DNA of 64,000 nt from Sulfurimonas sp. (GCF_028713515.1 NZ_JAQTOD010000001.1:496001-560000), one strand, 5' to 3'; shown: positions 1 to 10,899, counted from the first letter of the stretch. Numbers and translations: made by a program. Notes: generated by a model not told the origin, from the letters alone.

Positions 1-873
1 CGTATAGATTCATCAAAAGTAAATAAAAGATTTATAGAATCAACCATAAAGTCTGGTGGTTTTGATAGATTTGGATATTCCAGAAAGGCTCTTTTAGATC
101 AGATAGAACTTATTGTTGAGACTGCAAGAGATGCCTCTATTGCCAAAAAGAATGCTTCTGGAAGTCTTTTTGGGGATGATACAGAGATAACTACTGTCGA
201 GCTTAGGCTACAAAATTCCCCAGAGTACGAACTAAAAGAGATTTTGGAGTTTGAGAAAGAGACTTTAGGTTTTTATGTATCAGGACATCCTCTTGATAAG
301 TTTAGAGAAAAGATGGGTGAGCTTGATTATACACTCTCATCAGAACTGCCGGATGTTAAAGATGGCTCTTATGTTATCTTGATAGGCAAGGTTGAAGATA
401 TACAGAAGAAAATATCCAAAAAAGGAAGTCAGTTTGGGATTGTAAATCTTATGGATTTTCATGGAAACATGGAGATTATGCTCTTCTCAGACAAGCTTGA
501 TGAACTGAACGAGATGGATTTGCAAGAACCTGTTGCATTTAAAGCGAGAGTTACTCAAACAGATATGTTTACAAGAGTTAGTGTGAGCAAGATTATGACT
601 CTAAAAGAGGCTGCTAAAGAAACCAAGAAAACTAAAAAAGAGATAAGAGAAGTTATAAGAGAGCCCATTCATCTGGCTATAAGACTTGATAGTGACACAA
701 AGATTTTAGATGAGCTCTACACTTTAGTTAGACAAAATCCAGGAAACAGAGAGCTAAAACTAACCATTATTTCAAAACTTCAAAATGTTGTTATAGAGTC
801 AGCAATTGGGGTTGATAGTAAGATAGTTGCTCTGCTTGAGGGCAATGATGCTATTGATGTTTTGGGTTCTTAG
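1..873 (+). CDS. dnaE: DNA polymerase III alpha subunit, C-terminal part (5' truncated by window edge)
   Basis: Frame 1 is open from base 1; 'FGYSRKALLDQIE...ETLGFYVSGHPLDKF' is typical of the DnaE C-terminal region followed by an OB-fold. Confidence 0.93.
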   Translation, partial: RIDSSKVNKRFIESTIKSGGFDRFGYSRKALLDQIELIVETARDASIAKKNASGSLFGDDTEITTVELRLQNSPEYELKEILEFEKETLGFYVSGHPLDKFREKMGELDYTLSSELPDVKDGSYVILIGKVEDIQKKISKKGSQFGIVNLMDFHGNMEIMLFSDKLDELNEMDLQEPVAFKARVTQTDMFTRVSVSKIMTLKEAAKETKKTKKEIREVIREPIHLAIRLDSDTKILDELYTLVRQNPGNRELKLTIISKLQNVVIESAIGVDSKIVALLEGNDAIDVLGS

Positions 874-882
874 AGGTATAAA

Positions 883-1194
883 ATGAGACATAAAATAAAA
901 GCAAAAGTGGTTGAAATAGCTAAAAACCCAAACACACAAAAAGCGCTTCTCTCTATGAAACCGGAAAAAAATTTTTGGGGCATAGGTGGAACTATTCTCT
1001 TTTTTATTGTTCCAGAGATTGTTGCATACATCTGGGGAGCCGAAATCACACAGTTCGCAAAAACACAACTTTTGGTTTCCCAACCGCTCTTGGAAGAGCA
1101 ATATTATAAGTTATTGGTAATGGCATTTGAAGATGGAATGAGTTGGTTTAATCTTCTTGTAGGTTTTGCACTTCTGGTTTGGCTGTTTTTCTAG
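883..1194 (+). CDS. Small membrane protein, hypothetical
   Basis: 103 aa ORF with two hydrophobic segments, directly after dnaE. Confidence 0.65.
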   Translation: MRHKIKAKVVEIAKNPNTQKALLSMKPEKNFWGIGGTILFFIVPEIVAYIWGAEITQFAKTQLLVSQPLLEEQYYKLLVMAFEDGMSWFNLLVGFALLVWLFF

Positions 1195-1499
1195 TGAAAG
1201 CAAAAAATTTAGAGCATCTCTTTTACGAATGGCAGGGGGATATTTTGGTTTTAAATATCCTTGGAACACCTGCAGCTAAAAAGGATGTTATAGGAAAAGT
1301 AAAAGGCAACCAACTAAAAGTAAGCGTAAAAGCTCAACCTGTGGCCGGCAGGGCAACTGACTATATGGTGGCTTTTTTAGCAAAAGAGTTTGGTATAAAA
1401 ATATCCGATTTTGAGGTCGTTTACGGACGAGAGAGCATCCATAAACAGCTTCGCATTAAGGCACCGAAAAAACTTCCAAAGGAGATTAAGTATGAATAA
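1194..1499 (+). CDS. DUF167 family protein (YggU-like)
   Basis: 'VKAQPVAGRATDYMVAFLAKEFGIKISDFEVVYGRESIHKQLRI' is DUF167-like; GTG start overlaps the upstream TAG stop. Confidence 0.85.
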   Translation: MKAKNLEHLFYEWQGDILVLNILGTPAAKKDVIGKVKGNQLKVSVKAQPVAGRATDYMVAFLAKEFGIKISDFEVVYGRESIHKQLRIKAPKKLPKEIKYE

Positions 1500-2751
1500 A
1501 AATGATTTTAATGATGGTTTGCTTGGCTTTTTAGATGCTTCACCTACGCCTTTTCATGCAACCAGAAATATGGCAATGATGTTTGAGAATGCAGGTTTTT
1601 TGAAGCTTAATGAGCTTGGCAAATGGGATTTAAAGCATGGAAAGAGATATTTTGTAACTAGAAATGACTCTTCTATCATAGCTTTTACATATACCGGCAG
1701 TTTAAACTATACTATTATAGGTTCTCATACTGATTCGCCAAATCTAAAGCTAAAACCAAATCCAATCATAAAAGAACATGGAGTGGTAAAGCTTGGAGTT
1801 GAACCTTATGGCGGAATACTTTTTAATCCATGGTTTGATAGAGATTTGTCTTTGGCCGGGCGAGTTTCATACTTAAATAGCCAAAATATTATCAAAGAAA
1901 CGCTCATAGATGTTAAAAAAGCTATGGCAATTATTCCATCTTTGGCGATTCATCTGGATAGAGATGTGCATATGAGTAAAAAAGTAAATCCGCAAACAGA
2001 TGTCTGTCCGATTGTTTCAACGGCAGGCGAGTTTGATTTTGAACAATTCTTAAGAGATGAACTTGGTAGAAACGGCATTGATGATGTAGTTGAGCTATAT
2101 GCAAACGAACTTAGTTTTTATGATGTGCAAAATGCGTCTTTTATAGGATTGGATGATGATTTTATTGCTAGTGCCAGACTTGATAATCTTCTTAGTTGCT
2201 ATGTTGCAATGGTGGCTATTTGTAGTGTTAGTGACGATGTTCCTATGCTCTTTATTGCAAGTGATCACGAGGAAGTTGGAAGCGGTTCAACCTCTGGTGC
2301 GGCTGGTTCATTTTTGGAAAATACACTGCATAAAATGTTTGCTGATTATGATGATTTTGTAAATATGATCCGTTCATCCATCATGATTTCAGCCGATAAT
2401 GCTCATGCTATCCATCCAAATTTTCCCGATAAGCATGACCAAAATCACGCACCGCGTATAAACGGAGGTGTTGTAATAAAATCAAATGTTAACCAGAGAT
2501 ATGCATCTAACTCCAAAACAGTCTCAAGATTTTTAAATGTTGCTTCATCACTTGGCGAGCCGACTCAAAATTTTGTTACAAGAAGCGATATAGCGTGTGG
2601 TTCAACAATAGGACCAATCACAGCTACAAGACTTGGAATTGAGACTGTTGATATTGGACTTCCTACGCTTGCAATGCACTCCATAAGAGAGCTTTGCGGA
2701 AGAGATGATGCGTATTCGCTCTATAAAATTCTCTTAGGTTTTGGTGTTTAA
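1492..2751 (+). CDS. M18 family aminopeptidase
   Basis: 'ASPTPFHA', 'IIGSHTDSPNLKLKP', 'DHEEVGSGSTSGA', 'ADNAHAIHPNFPDKHD' motifs; start corrected to ATG 1492. Confidence 0.95.
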   Translation: MNKNDFNDGLLGFLDASPTPFHATRNMAMMFENAGFLKLNELGKWDLKHGKRYFVTRNDSSIIAFTYTGSLNYTIIGSHTDSPNLKLKPNPIIKEHGVVKLGVEPYGGILFNPWFDRDLSLAGRVSYLNSQNIIKETLIDVKKAMAIIPSLAIHLDRDVHMSKKVNPQTDVCPIVSTAGEFDFEQFLRDELGRNGIDDVVELYANELSFYDVQNASFIGLDDDFIASARLDNLLSCYVAMVAICSVSDDVPMLFIASDHEEVGSGSTSGAAGSFLENTLHKMFADYDDFVNMIRSSIMISADNAHAIHPNFPDKHDQNHAPRINGGVVIKSNVNQRYASNSKTVSRFLNVASSLGEPTQNFVTRSDIACGSTIGPITATRLGIETVDIGLPTLAMHSIRELCGRDDAYSLYKILLGFGV

Positions 2752-3740
2752 TGCAAGAGCAAAGCGTAACGGCTGATGAGCTAAATATTTTAATAGAGCA
2801 GACATATAAGGTTGAGAGAGAGTTTACTGAGCTTAAAAATTCGTATGAGCTTTTGCAAGATAGTGTTGAGAAAATTGTAGAGTTTTTGCCAAATGCTATA
2901 TGGGTTTTCAATGAAGACGGTACACTATTTTTGCAAAACTCACAGGCTAAATCTCTTAGTCATTTGGTTGAGCTTTTGGAATCAAAAAACAGTGATTATG
3001 AACTTTCGTTCAACTCTCACTCATATCTAATTAAGAGTTCAGTATATAAAGATAAATATATGTTGAGTGCAACGGATATAACGGAGCAAAAAAGAAAAGA
3101 GAACCTCGCAACCATGGGGCAGATGGCAGCGCATCTATCCCATGAAATACGAAATCCGATAGGCTCAATCTCGCTTTTAAGCTCAACACTCAAAAAAAGA
3201 GTGCTTCCAGAAAATATAGCCATTGTTGAGGAGATTCAAAAGTCAGTTTATAGAATTGAGAGAATTATAAAATCCACGCTTATGTTTTCAAAGGGAGTTG
3301 AAACTTCCATGAGTTCGTTTGCTTGGAGTGATCTTAAAGAGTCCATTGATATGGCAATTGGTTATTATGCTTATTCAAAAGATATAGCATTTATATTTCC
3401 AGAGCAAAATTTTATGTTAAATGCAGATAAAAATCTCCTTGAAATGCTCTTTTCAAACTTTATAATCAATGCTATAGATGCAATTGAGCTTGATGAAAAT
3501 GATAGTGGTGTAGTTGAGATAGTTTATGAGAAAAATAAAAATTTTCATAAATTTTATATCTATGATAGTGGTGTTGGCATCGAGAATAAAAAAGAGTTGT
3601 TTGAGGCATTTAAGAGTACAAAAATCAAAGGAAACGGACTGGGGCTTGTTCTCTCAAGACAAATAGCTGAGGCGCATGGTGGGAGTGTTGAACTTTTGAG
3701 TGGAGAGAGAAAAGGTTTCGAGATAAGTTTAGGGGCATAA
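2751..3740 (+). CDS. flgS: Sensor histidine kinase, FlgS-like (flagellar sigma-54 system)
   Basis: HisKA 'MAAHLSHEIRNPIGSISL', HATPase 'NFIINAIDAI', 'GNGLGLVLSRQIAEAHGG'; overall resembles epsilonproteobacterial FlgS. Confidence 0.8.
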   Translation: MQEQSVTADELNILIEQTYKVEREFTELKNSYELLQDSVEKIVEFLPNAIWVFNEDGTLFLQNSQAKSLSHLVELLESKNSDYELSFNSHSYLIKSSVYKDKYMLSATDITEQKRKENLATMGQMAAHLSHEIRNPIGSISLLSSTLKKRVLPENIAIVEEIQKSVYRIERIIKSTLMFSKGVETSMSSFAWSDLKESIDMAIGYYAYSKDIAFIFPEQNFMLNADKNLLEMLFSNFIINAIDAIELDENDSGVVEIVYEKNKNFHKFYIYDSGVGIENKKELFEAFKSTKIKGNGLGLVLSRQIAEAHGGSVELLSGERKGFEISLGA

Positions 3741-3801
3741 ATCAATTTTATAATTTTAAAAATATGTTAGAATGCAACACAATTAATATCAAGGAGAAAA
3801 T

Positions 3802-4086
3802 ATGAGCAGAGAGTTAATAGCGGTTCCAAGAGCAACACTGGATTTTTATAAGTATGAAGAAGATGGACTTACTTTTTATGAGTATAATGCAACAAAATGT
3901 CAACCACCAGAACCGATGGTAAATACTATGGTTGGATTATCACTACTAAATGATAAAAATGATAGACTGGTTGGTATATTTTTTCATGAACCTTTTCCAC
4001 TTTATAGTAAAATTCCACTAACAATCTCGCATGAAGCAGTTGAACTTGAAAGCGGTGACTTTAGAATAACTTTTAAAATTGATTAG
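3802..4086 (+). CDS. Hypothetical protein, 94 aa
   Basis: ORF with SD AAGGAG upstream of ATG. Confidence 0.6.
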   Translation: MSRELIAVPRATLDFYKYEEDGLTFYEYNATKCQPPEPMVNTMVGLSLLNDKNDRLVGIFFHEPFPLYSKIPLTISHEAVELESGDFRITFKID

Positions 4087-4150
4087 TCACATAATTTAAC
4101 ACTTTATTATCTAAATTTCAATAGAATACCCCTTTAAAACAAGGATTTCT

Positions 4151-7100
4151 ATGAAATATTTTTTATCTACACTAGGCTCCATCAAAACAGCTGCAATTAT
4201 GATGCTTATCTTTGCTTTTGCTATAGGATACGCAACATTTGTTGAAAATGATTTTGGTACTATGACTGCAAAAGCAGAGATTTATAATGCCAGATGGTTT
4301 GAGGTTTTGCTCGGACTACTCTCTTTGAATTTAGTCTACAATATAGTCCATCACAAAATGTTCACTATCAAAAAAGCCCCAATTTTTATCTTTCATCTCT
4401 CTTTTTTAATTATTGTACTAGGTGCTGCAGTAACTCGTTTTATTGGTTTTGAGGGAACTATGCACATTAGAGAGGGTAATACATCAAGCACTATGATAAG
4501 TTCAGATGCGTATTTTGATGTAAATGCGAGAATTGGGGATAAAAATGTCTCAACTTCATCAAAAGTTTATCTATCTAAAAGAAAAGACAATTCGTTAGAT
4601 TCAACTCTTAATATTGAAAATAAAAAAGTAGAAGTTAAACTACTAAACTATATTCCAGATGCAATTGAGAAGCTTGAAGAGGCAAAATCTGGTGGTTTAG
4701 AAGTTCTTGAGATGATGGTAGCTGGAGCTGGTAGCAGTGAACCAATAAAACTTAGAAAAGGTGAGTCATATGAGAATGATTCCATAGTGCTTGACTTTGA
4801 GTCTGGTAAATCGTTTCTTCGTCCAGTTATTTCGCTTACTAGCGATGGTGAAAATATTTATATGAAACATGAAATGCCACTAAAGTATCTAAAAATGGAT
4901 ACAAAGCAAGAGGGGCAGCTAGCTCCAACTGAAAAAGAGCTGCTTGCTCCAAGAGTACTTTTTGGAGTAAATGGAAGTAATTTTGTACTTCGTAAATTCT
5001 ATAAACATGCAGACATGAAACTTGTATCAAATCCAGAAGCTACGGCAATGCAACCAGAAAAAGATGCTCTTGAGTTCAGCATAAAGGTCGGTGATGTTTC
5101 AAAAAATGTTATGGTTTTTGGACAATCTGGACTTATGGCAAAAGAGTTTAACACAGAGGTTGGCGGAGTTGTCGTTGGCGTCTCTTATGGTTCAAAAAAG
5201 ATAGCTGTTCCTTTTGGTGTAAAATTACTTAAATTTGAACTAGATAGATACCCAGGTTCAATGTCTCCTGCGTCTTACGCAAGTGAAGTTGAGTTGATAG
5301 ATAACGAGCAAAATATTAAATTCCCATATAGAATCTTTATGAATAACATCTTAGAGCATCGCGGATATAGATTTTTCCAATCTTCATTTGATCAAGATGA
5401 AAAAGGAACAGTATTGTCTGTAAATAAAGACCCTGGAACACTACCAACATATATTGGCTATTTTCTTTTAGGTTTAGGTATGTTTTGGTCGCTATTTTCA
5501 AGAGAAAATAGGTTTTCAAAACTCTCAGAAAAAGCAAAAAAAGCTAGTAAAAATGCAACACTTGGGATTTTACTGTCCGTTGGTCTGCTTTTTGGTTTGA
5601 CTCCATCTCATGCAGAGGAGTTGGATCCAATCATAAAAACAGTTCTCTCTTTTGATAAGGAGCATGCAGATAAATTTGGCAAGCTAATCATCCAAGATAG
5701 TGGCGGCAGAATGAAGCCTATGGATACGCTCTCAACAGAGATATTAGCAAAAATGCACAGAGGCTCATCTGTAGAGATTCAAAACTCAAAGCTAACTCCA
5801 AATCAAGTTGTTTTAGGGATGATGATTAAGCCTGAGGCATACAGAGAACTAAAGATAATTTACACAAAAGATGAAGTCATTAACAGACTTATAGGTGCAA
5901 AATCTGATGCAAAATATGCCTCTTTTGTGCAATTTTTTCAAAATCCAGATACTTTAGAGGGATATAAACTAGGCGAAGCAGTTGAAAATGCAACAAGAAA
6001 AGAGCCAAAACATAGAGACCTTTTTGATAAAGCTGTTTTAAAAATAGATGAGAGAGTAAATATTTCATACTCTGTCTACTCTGGTGCATTGATGAAAATA
6101 TGGCCAAAGCCAAACGACCATGCAAAAAAATGGTTTCCGACTATTGAAGCACTTCAAACATTTACTCCAGCAGATGCACAAAAAGTAAAAGATATTATGA
6201 TTGTATATTTTTCATCTCTGGATGGCGCTATTACAACAGGAGATTGGAGTAAGGCAAATAGTGCAATTGAGAAGATTGTAGAGTATCAATATTTTTACGG
6301 TAAGTCTCTCATTCCATCTGAAAATAGAATTAAAGCAGAAATGTTTTATAACAAAACAAATATTTTTGAGAAGATATACCCTGTATATTTCCTGCTCGGC
6401 TTTATGCTTCTTATATTAAGTTTTGCAAAAATATTAAATCCTAAAATAAAACTCTCTTTAGTTTCAAACATAGCATTAGGTCTGCTTGTTATGCTTTTTG
6501 CGGTGCACACCTTAGGACTTGGGCTTAGATGGTACATATCTGGACATGCACCTTGGTCAAACGGTTATGAGTCTATGATTTATATAAGTTGGGCAACCGT
6601 ATTAGCGGGGTTTGTCTTTGCTAAACGCTCATCTGTGGCTATGTCTTCAACGGCTATTTTGACGGGTCTTATACTTTTTGTGGCTCATCTTAACTGGATG
6701 GATCCACAAGTTACAAACTTAGTTCCTGTTCTTAACTCTTATTGGTTGAGTATCCATGTTGCTGTTATAACTGCCAGCTATGGCTTTTTAGGTCTTGGCG
6801 CTCTTCTTGGATTTATTACAATCATACTTTTTGCATTGAAAAATAATAAAAACAACCAGCATGTATCAGCGTCTATAAAAGAGCTAAATGCGATAAATGA
6901 GATGAGTTTAATGATAGGTTTGGCATTTTTAACTCTTGGAAACTTCTTAGGTGGCGTTTGGGCAAATGAGAGTTGGGGGAGATACTGGGGATGGGACCCA
7001 AAAGAGACTTGGGCACTAGTTACTATACTTATCTATGCAGTTGTAGTCCACTTGAGATTTATGAAAACAATTTATACTGAATTTAACTACAGTGTGATTT

Positions 7101-7276
7101 CTCTGTTAGCTTACACATCAGTTATTATGACCTACTTTGGAGTGAACTACTATCTTGCAGGAATGCACTCATATGCAAAAGGCGACCCAGTACCTATTCC
7201 TGATTTTGTACCTATAACTTATGCAATAATATTTATAGTAATTGCACTTGCATTTAGAAATAGAAAATTAGCCTAA
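4151..7276 (+). CDS. ccsBA: Cytochrome c biogenesis protein CcsBA (fused ResB/CcsA)
   Basis: 1041 aa, N-terminal ResB-like domain, C-terminal CcsA with WWD motif 'WANESWGRYWGWDPKETWALVT'. Confidence 0.95.
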   Translation: MKYFLSTLGSIKTAAIMMLIFAFAIGYATFVENDFGTMTAKAEIYNARWFEVLLGLLSLNLVYNIVHHKMFTIKKAPIFIFHLSFLIIVLGAAVTRFIGFEGTMHIREGNTSSTMISSDAYFDVNARIGDKNVSTSSKVYLSKRKDNSLDSTLNIENKKVEVKLLNYIPDAIEKLEEAKSGGLEVLEMMVAGAGSSEPIKLRKGESYENDSIVLDFESGKSFLRPVISLTSDGENIYMKHEMPLKYLKMDTKQEGQLAPTEKELLAPRVLFGVNGSNFVLRKFYKHADMKLVSNPEATAMQPEKDALEFSIKVGDVSKNVMVFGQSGLMAKEFNTEVGGVVVGVSYGSKKIAVPFGVKLLKFELDRYPGSMSPASYASEVELIDNEQNIKFPYRIFMNNILEHRGYRFFQSSFDQDEKGTVLSVNKDPGTLPTYIGYFLLGLGMFWSLFSRENRFSKLSEKAKKASKNATLGILLSVGLLFGLTPSHAEELDPIIKTVLSFDKEHADKFGKLIIQDSGGRMKPMDTLSTEILAKMHRGSSVEIQNSKLTPNQVVLGMMIKPEAYRELKIIYTKDEVINRLIGAKSDAKYASFVQFFQNPDTLEGYKLGEAVENATRKEPKHRDLFDKAVLKIDERVNISYSVYSGALMKIWPKPNDHAKKWFPTIEALQTFTPADAQKVKDIMIVYFSSLDGAITTGDWSKANSAIEKIVEYQYFYGKSLIPSENRIKAEMFYNKTNIFEKIYPVYFLLGFMLLILSFAKILNPKIKLSLVSNIALGLLVMLFAVHTLGLGLRWYISGHAPWSNGYESMIYISWATVLAGFVFAKRSSVAMSSTAILTGLILFVAHLNWMDPQVTNLVPVLNSYWLSIHVAVITASYGFLGLGALLGFITIILFALKNNKNNQHVSASIKELNAINEMSLMIGLAFLTLGNFLGGVWANESWGRYWGWDPKETWALVTILIYAVVVHLRFMKTIYTEFNYSVISLLAYTSVIMTYFGVNYYLAGMHSYAKGDPVPIPDFVPITYAIIFIVIALAFRNRKLA

Positions 7277-7286
7277 AGGTTTATAG

Positions 7287-7988
7287 TTGGATTTTGTTGG
7301 TTTTAAAGGTGCTATCCCTTTTTTAGAGGCTATTCGTAAAAATAACTCTAAAGAGTGGTTTGAGGCTCATAGAGATGAGTATGAGAAAGTTATATTAAAT
7401 CCATCCAAGGCTTTTGTGGTTGAGATGGGTGAGCATTTGATGGCGCTAGAGCCAAATGTCACTCCTGAACCAAAGATAAATAAGTCTCTTTTTAAGATGT
7501 ACCGTGATATTCGTCGTATGGGTGCAAATAAAGAGCCTATGAAATCAAAAGTTGGGATTATTATCCCACAAAATGGTTGGAGTGGTTGCAGGCTTCAAAA
7601 ATCATCTTTTTATATGCACTTTTCTCCAGATGAGCTTTTTGTGGCGGTTGGAGTTAGATGGTTTAACAAACCTATGCTCGATGCTTACCGTGAGTATATA
7701 AAGAGTGAGAAAAGAAGAGTTGAATTGGATGCACTATTGCAGAAGATGAATTTGCTTGGATATAGTACTGTTGAAAAAGGATATAAAAAATATCCACGGG
7801 AGTTCAATAGTGGTATGAAAAGTGCTGATATGAGCCTATATAAAGGTATGGCAACATATAAAATTTTAGAACCTAGACTTGTAGAAGATGGTGAGCTGTT
7901 GATTAGTACACTCTATAAAATATACGAAGATATGTTGCCTTTGCAGCAAATAGTGTATGAGATAAGTTTGAGAGTTAAAGAGGATTAA
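7287..7988 (+). CDS. DUF2461 family protein
   Basis: 'LEAIRKNNSKEWFEAHRDEYE', 'LFKMYRDIRRMGANKEPMKSKVGI', 'GVRWFNKPML' typical of DUF2461; TTG start. Confidence 0.85.
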   Translation: MDFVGFKGAIPFLEAIRKNNSKEWFEAHRDEYEKVILNPSKAFVVEMGEHLMALEPNVTPEPKINKSLFKMYRDIRRMGANKEPMKSKVGIIIPQNGWSGCRLQKSSFYMHFSPDELFVAVGVRWFNKPMLDAYREYIKSEKRRVELDALLQKMNLLGYSTVEKGYKKYPREFNSGMKSADMSLYKGMATYKILEPRLVEDGELLISTLYKIYEDMLPLQQIVYEISLRVKED

Positions 7989-7990
7989 AG

Positions 7991-8941
7991 TTGAAAAAAG
8001 AGGCAATAGTTTTACTTAACATGGGTGGACCAAATAACCTTGATGAGGTTGAAGTTTTTCTAAAAAATATGTTTAATGATAAAAATATATTAACCTTTAA
8101 AAGTGATTTTCTAAGAAGCATATTGGCAAATCTAATCACTTTCAGCAGAGCTGAGAAATCACAAGGAATCTACAGAGAGATTGGTGGAAGTTCCCCAATC
8201 GTAAGCCATACCAGGAATCTTGTAGAGAGACTTCAAAGCAGAGTTGGAAACGGTGTTGTAGTTGATTTTGCTATGAGATACACTCCACCATATGCAGAGG
8301 AAGCTATAGAGAGATTAAACAGAGAAGAGATTGATAGAATATATCTGATACCGCTCTATCCGCAGTACTCAACAACTACAACAAAATCATCTTTGGAAGA
8401 TTTTGAAGAGGTCTATTTGGAGTTCGGTGGAGATGCAATACTAAGTGAGATTAAACACTTTTTTCAAAATCAAACATTTAACAGAGCTATTATAGAGCGA
8501 ATAAAAGAAGCTGTAGGTGATGATCCTTGCTCTGAGTTTGATATTATTTTTTCAGCTCATGGCCTGCCTCAAAAAATAATTGACAATGGTGATGTTTATG
8601 AGCAGCATATAAATAGACATGTAGAGATTCTAAGTAATCTACTTAAAGATGAAGGTATGGATTTTCATGAGATTCATCTAGCTTATCAATCAAAAGTAGG
8701 TCCAATGAAGTGGCTTAAACCATCCCTTGAAGAGAAGTTAGAGTATATAAGAAACCGCGGCGTTATAATCTACCCTATATCTTTTACAATAGACAACTCA
8801 GAGACAGATTATGAGCTAGATATTGAGTATAGAGAGCTAGCGCATGAGTTTGGTTTTAAACATTATAGAGTTTGTAGATGCCTAAACGATAGTGATATTT
8901 TTGTTGATGCACTAGCAGAGATATACCACAAGATGCAATAA
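7991..8941 (+). CDS. hemH: Ferrochelatase
   Basis: 'AIVLLNMGGPNNLDEVEVFLKNMF', 'LYPQYSTTTT', 'FSAHGLPQKIID', 'YQSKVGPMKWLKP'. Confidence 0.97.
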   Translation: MKKEAIVLLNMGGPNNLDEVEVFLKNMFNDKNILTFKSDFLRSILANLITFSRAEKSQGIYREIGGSSPIVSHTRNLVERLQSRVGNGVVVDFAMRYTPPYAEEAIERLNREEIDRIYLIPLYPQYSTTTTKSSLEDFEEVYLEFGGDAILSEIKHFFQNQTFNRAIIERIKEAVGDDPCSEFDIIFSAHGLPQKIIDNGDVYEQHINRHVEILSNLLKDEGMDFHEIHLAYQSKVGPMKWLKPSLEEKLEYIRNRGVIIYPISFTIDNSETDYELDIEYRELAHEFGFKHYRVCRCLNDSDIFVDALAEIYHKMQ

Positions 8942-8947
8942 AACATT

Positions 8948-9577
8948 ATGAAGGTAGTTATATTTGATATGGATGGAACGCTTCTTGATTCCAAAAAAGA
9001 TATAACAATTTCCATAAACCACACAAGAAAAATCAATCATAAATTGCCACCATTAAGCGAAGAGTTTGTGGTTGATGCCATAAATATGCACGATAGAAAT
9101 CTGGCAAAACTATTTTATAATAGTGATATTTACCTTAGTGAAGATAAGGCGCTTTTTGAGGAGCATTATGCGGTGCAGTGTGTGCAAAACTCATATCTTT
9201 ATGGTGGTGTAAAAGAAGTTTTGCATAGATTGGTTGAGTGCAGCGTTAAGATCTCTGTTGCAACAAATGCACCAACTGAGTTTGCCGTTAGGATGTTGAG
9301 CCATCTTGGTGTTTATGAGTTGTTTGACATAGTAATCGGATCAGACAGAGTTAAAGCCATCAAGCCAGATCCTGAGATGCTAAACACTATTTTAAAGTTT
9401 TACGGTTTTAATAAAAATAGTCATAAAGCATGGATGATTGGAGACAATTCCAAAGATATGTTAAGTGCTAAAAATGCAGGAATAGCTCCAATATTTGTAA
9501 CTTGGGGATTTAGTTCCAATGGCGTTGGTGGAGTGACTTTAAAGAATCCAAAAGAGATATTAGAGATAGTTTTATGA
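8948..9577 (+). CDS. HAD family hydrolase (phosphoglycolate phosphatase-like)
   Basis: 'VVIFDMDGTLLDSKKDI', 'KPDPEM', 'WMIGDNSKDMLSAKNAGI'. Confidence 0.9.
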   Translation: MKVVIFDMDGTLLDSKKDITISINHTRKINHKLPPLSEEFVVDAINMHDRNLAKLFYNSDIYLSEDKALFEEHYAVQCVQNSYLYGGVKEVLHRLVECSVKISVATNAPTEFAVRMLSHLGVYELFDIVIGSDRVKAIKPDPEMLNTILKFYGFNKNSHKAWMIGDNSKDMLSAKNAGIAPIFVTWGFSSNGVGGVTLKNPKEILEIVL

Positions 9578-9608
9578 TAGAATAATCAAAATTATAAAAG
9601 GATAAATC

Positions 9609-10838
9609 TTGTTTGATATTGATTTACTGGTAGCATTTGTATTTATGGGACTGCTTTTTTTAAGACAAACTTCTATACTTAAACAACCAAATAAGATTAA
9701 TTATGCGCCGTTAATGCTTGGGATTGGGGCGCTTAGTGGTGTTGTTCATTTTATGATTCAGCCACATAATAGTGATATTTTTCTTGTATTAAAAGGATCA
9801 CTCTCTCCACTTTTTGTCTCACTTCTTCTGTATATGATTATGAACATCATGCACCAAACACAACAATCAGAGCAATCAAAGATTCAGTTTGAGTTTACAA
9901 AAGCACTAATTGAGCAGATTACACAGTTAAAAGAGTTTGCCTCAGACCTAGAAAAAGCGATGATAACAAACCAAAATGAAGATAGATTGGCACAACATGA
10001 CACGAGAGAAAAGTTTAAAAAAGATATAAAAGTTCTAGAAGCAATTCAGATAAATCAAGATAAATTTTTAGAGAAGTTTGATGAGATGCAGAGATGGCAC
10101 AAAGGAATAACAAAGTTGTTTGAGAACTTCACTGAGGTGCAGTTGCCATCCCTTGATGATGTGTTTCATAAACATATAGACATACTTCGTATAACAGAAC
10201 AAGACCACTTCAACAAGGTAAAAAGCACGCTTCAAAAAGCAGTTGATGACAGAGATGAAATGATTGGTGATTTAGAGGGACTTAAAAATAGCGTGATAAC
10301 TATTTCAAGCACTGTTTCGCAAGATATTGTAAGTAGTGTTTCAGGTCAACTGTTAGAAGTTGCAAAAATATTTGAGAAGCAACTAATATCTCTTAAGTCC
10401 CATACAGAGAGTATGAATACGGCGTTATATGAGAGTGAAAGCAAGCTCAGCGTCATAAAAGAACAGAGTGAAATCATAATGAAACAGATGGTTTTATCGT
10501 CTAAAAAGATGAGTGAAATAAAAGAGCAAAACAGTGGATTGCATGACACTTATCATGTTGTAAAAGATTTGGTAAGCGAGATTGAGGATATAAAAACGGA
10601 TTATGTTAAGGCACAGGCGGAGTTAACTTTTATTGTAAGAGACATGAGATATACAGAGATAAAACATATAGAAGAGATGAAGAGCCAGATAGATGATTTA
10701 AGCCATAGTTTAAGCACTAAGATAGAAGAGTCTATAGAAAAACTTCACGAGCATTATCACATAGCTGGAGACAACATAACTGAGAGCGTACAGATACTCT
10801 CCAAGAAGATAAATCTGCAAAAAGGTTACTTATCATAA
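9609..10838 (+). CDS. Membrane-anchored coiled-coil protein, hypothetical
   Basis: Three N-terminal hydrophobic segments followed by about 300 aa of charged, heptad-like sequence. Confidence 0.65.
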   Translation: MFDIDLLVAFVFMGLLFLRQTSILKQPNKINYAPLMLGIGALSGVVHFMIQPHNSDIFLVLKGSLSPLFVSLLLYMIMNIMHQTQQSEQSKIQFEFTKALIEQITQLKEFASDLEKAMITNQNEDRLAQHDTREKFKKDIKVLEAIQINQDKFLEKFDEMQRWHKGITKLFENFTEVQLPSLDDVFHKHIDILRITEQDHFNKVKSTLQKAVDDRDEMIGDLEGLKNSVITISSTVSQDIVSSVSGQLLEVAKIFEKQLISLKSHTESMNTALYESESKLSVIKEQSEIIMKQMVLSSKKMSEIKEQNSGLHDTYHVVKDLVSEIEDIKTDYVKAQAELTFIVRDMRYTEIKHIEEMKSQIDDLSHSLSTKIEESIEKLHEHYHIAGDNITESVQILSKKINLQKGYLS

Positions 10839-10899
10839 TTGTGAATTTTTACAATTATGCTGGAAAAAGATAGAGAATTTTATTTAATATCATTAATAA

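Noticed and set aside
4839-6125. Antisense ORFs inside ccsBA (for example 4839..5030, 5337..5537, 5889..6125)
   Set aside because: Low-complexity translations opposite a clearly coding gene; expected by chance in AT-rich coding DNA. The same applies to most other antisense ORFs in the supplied track.
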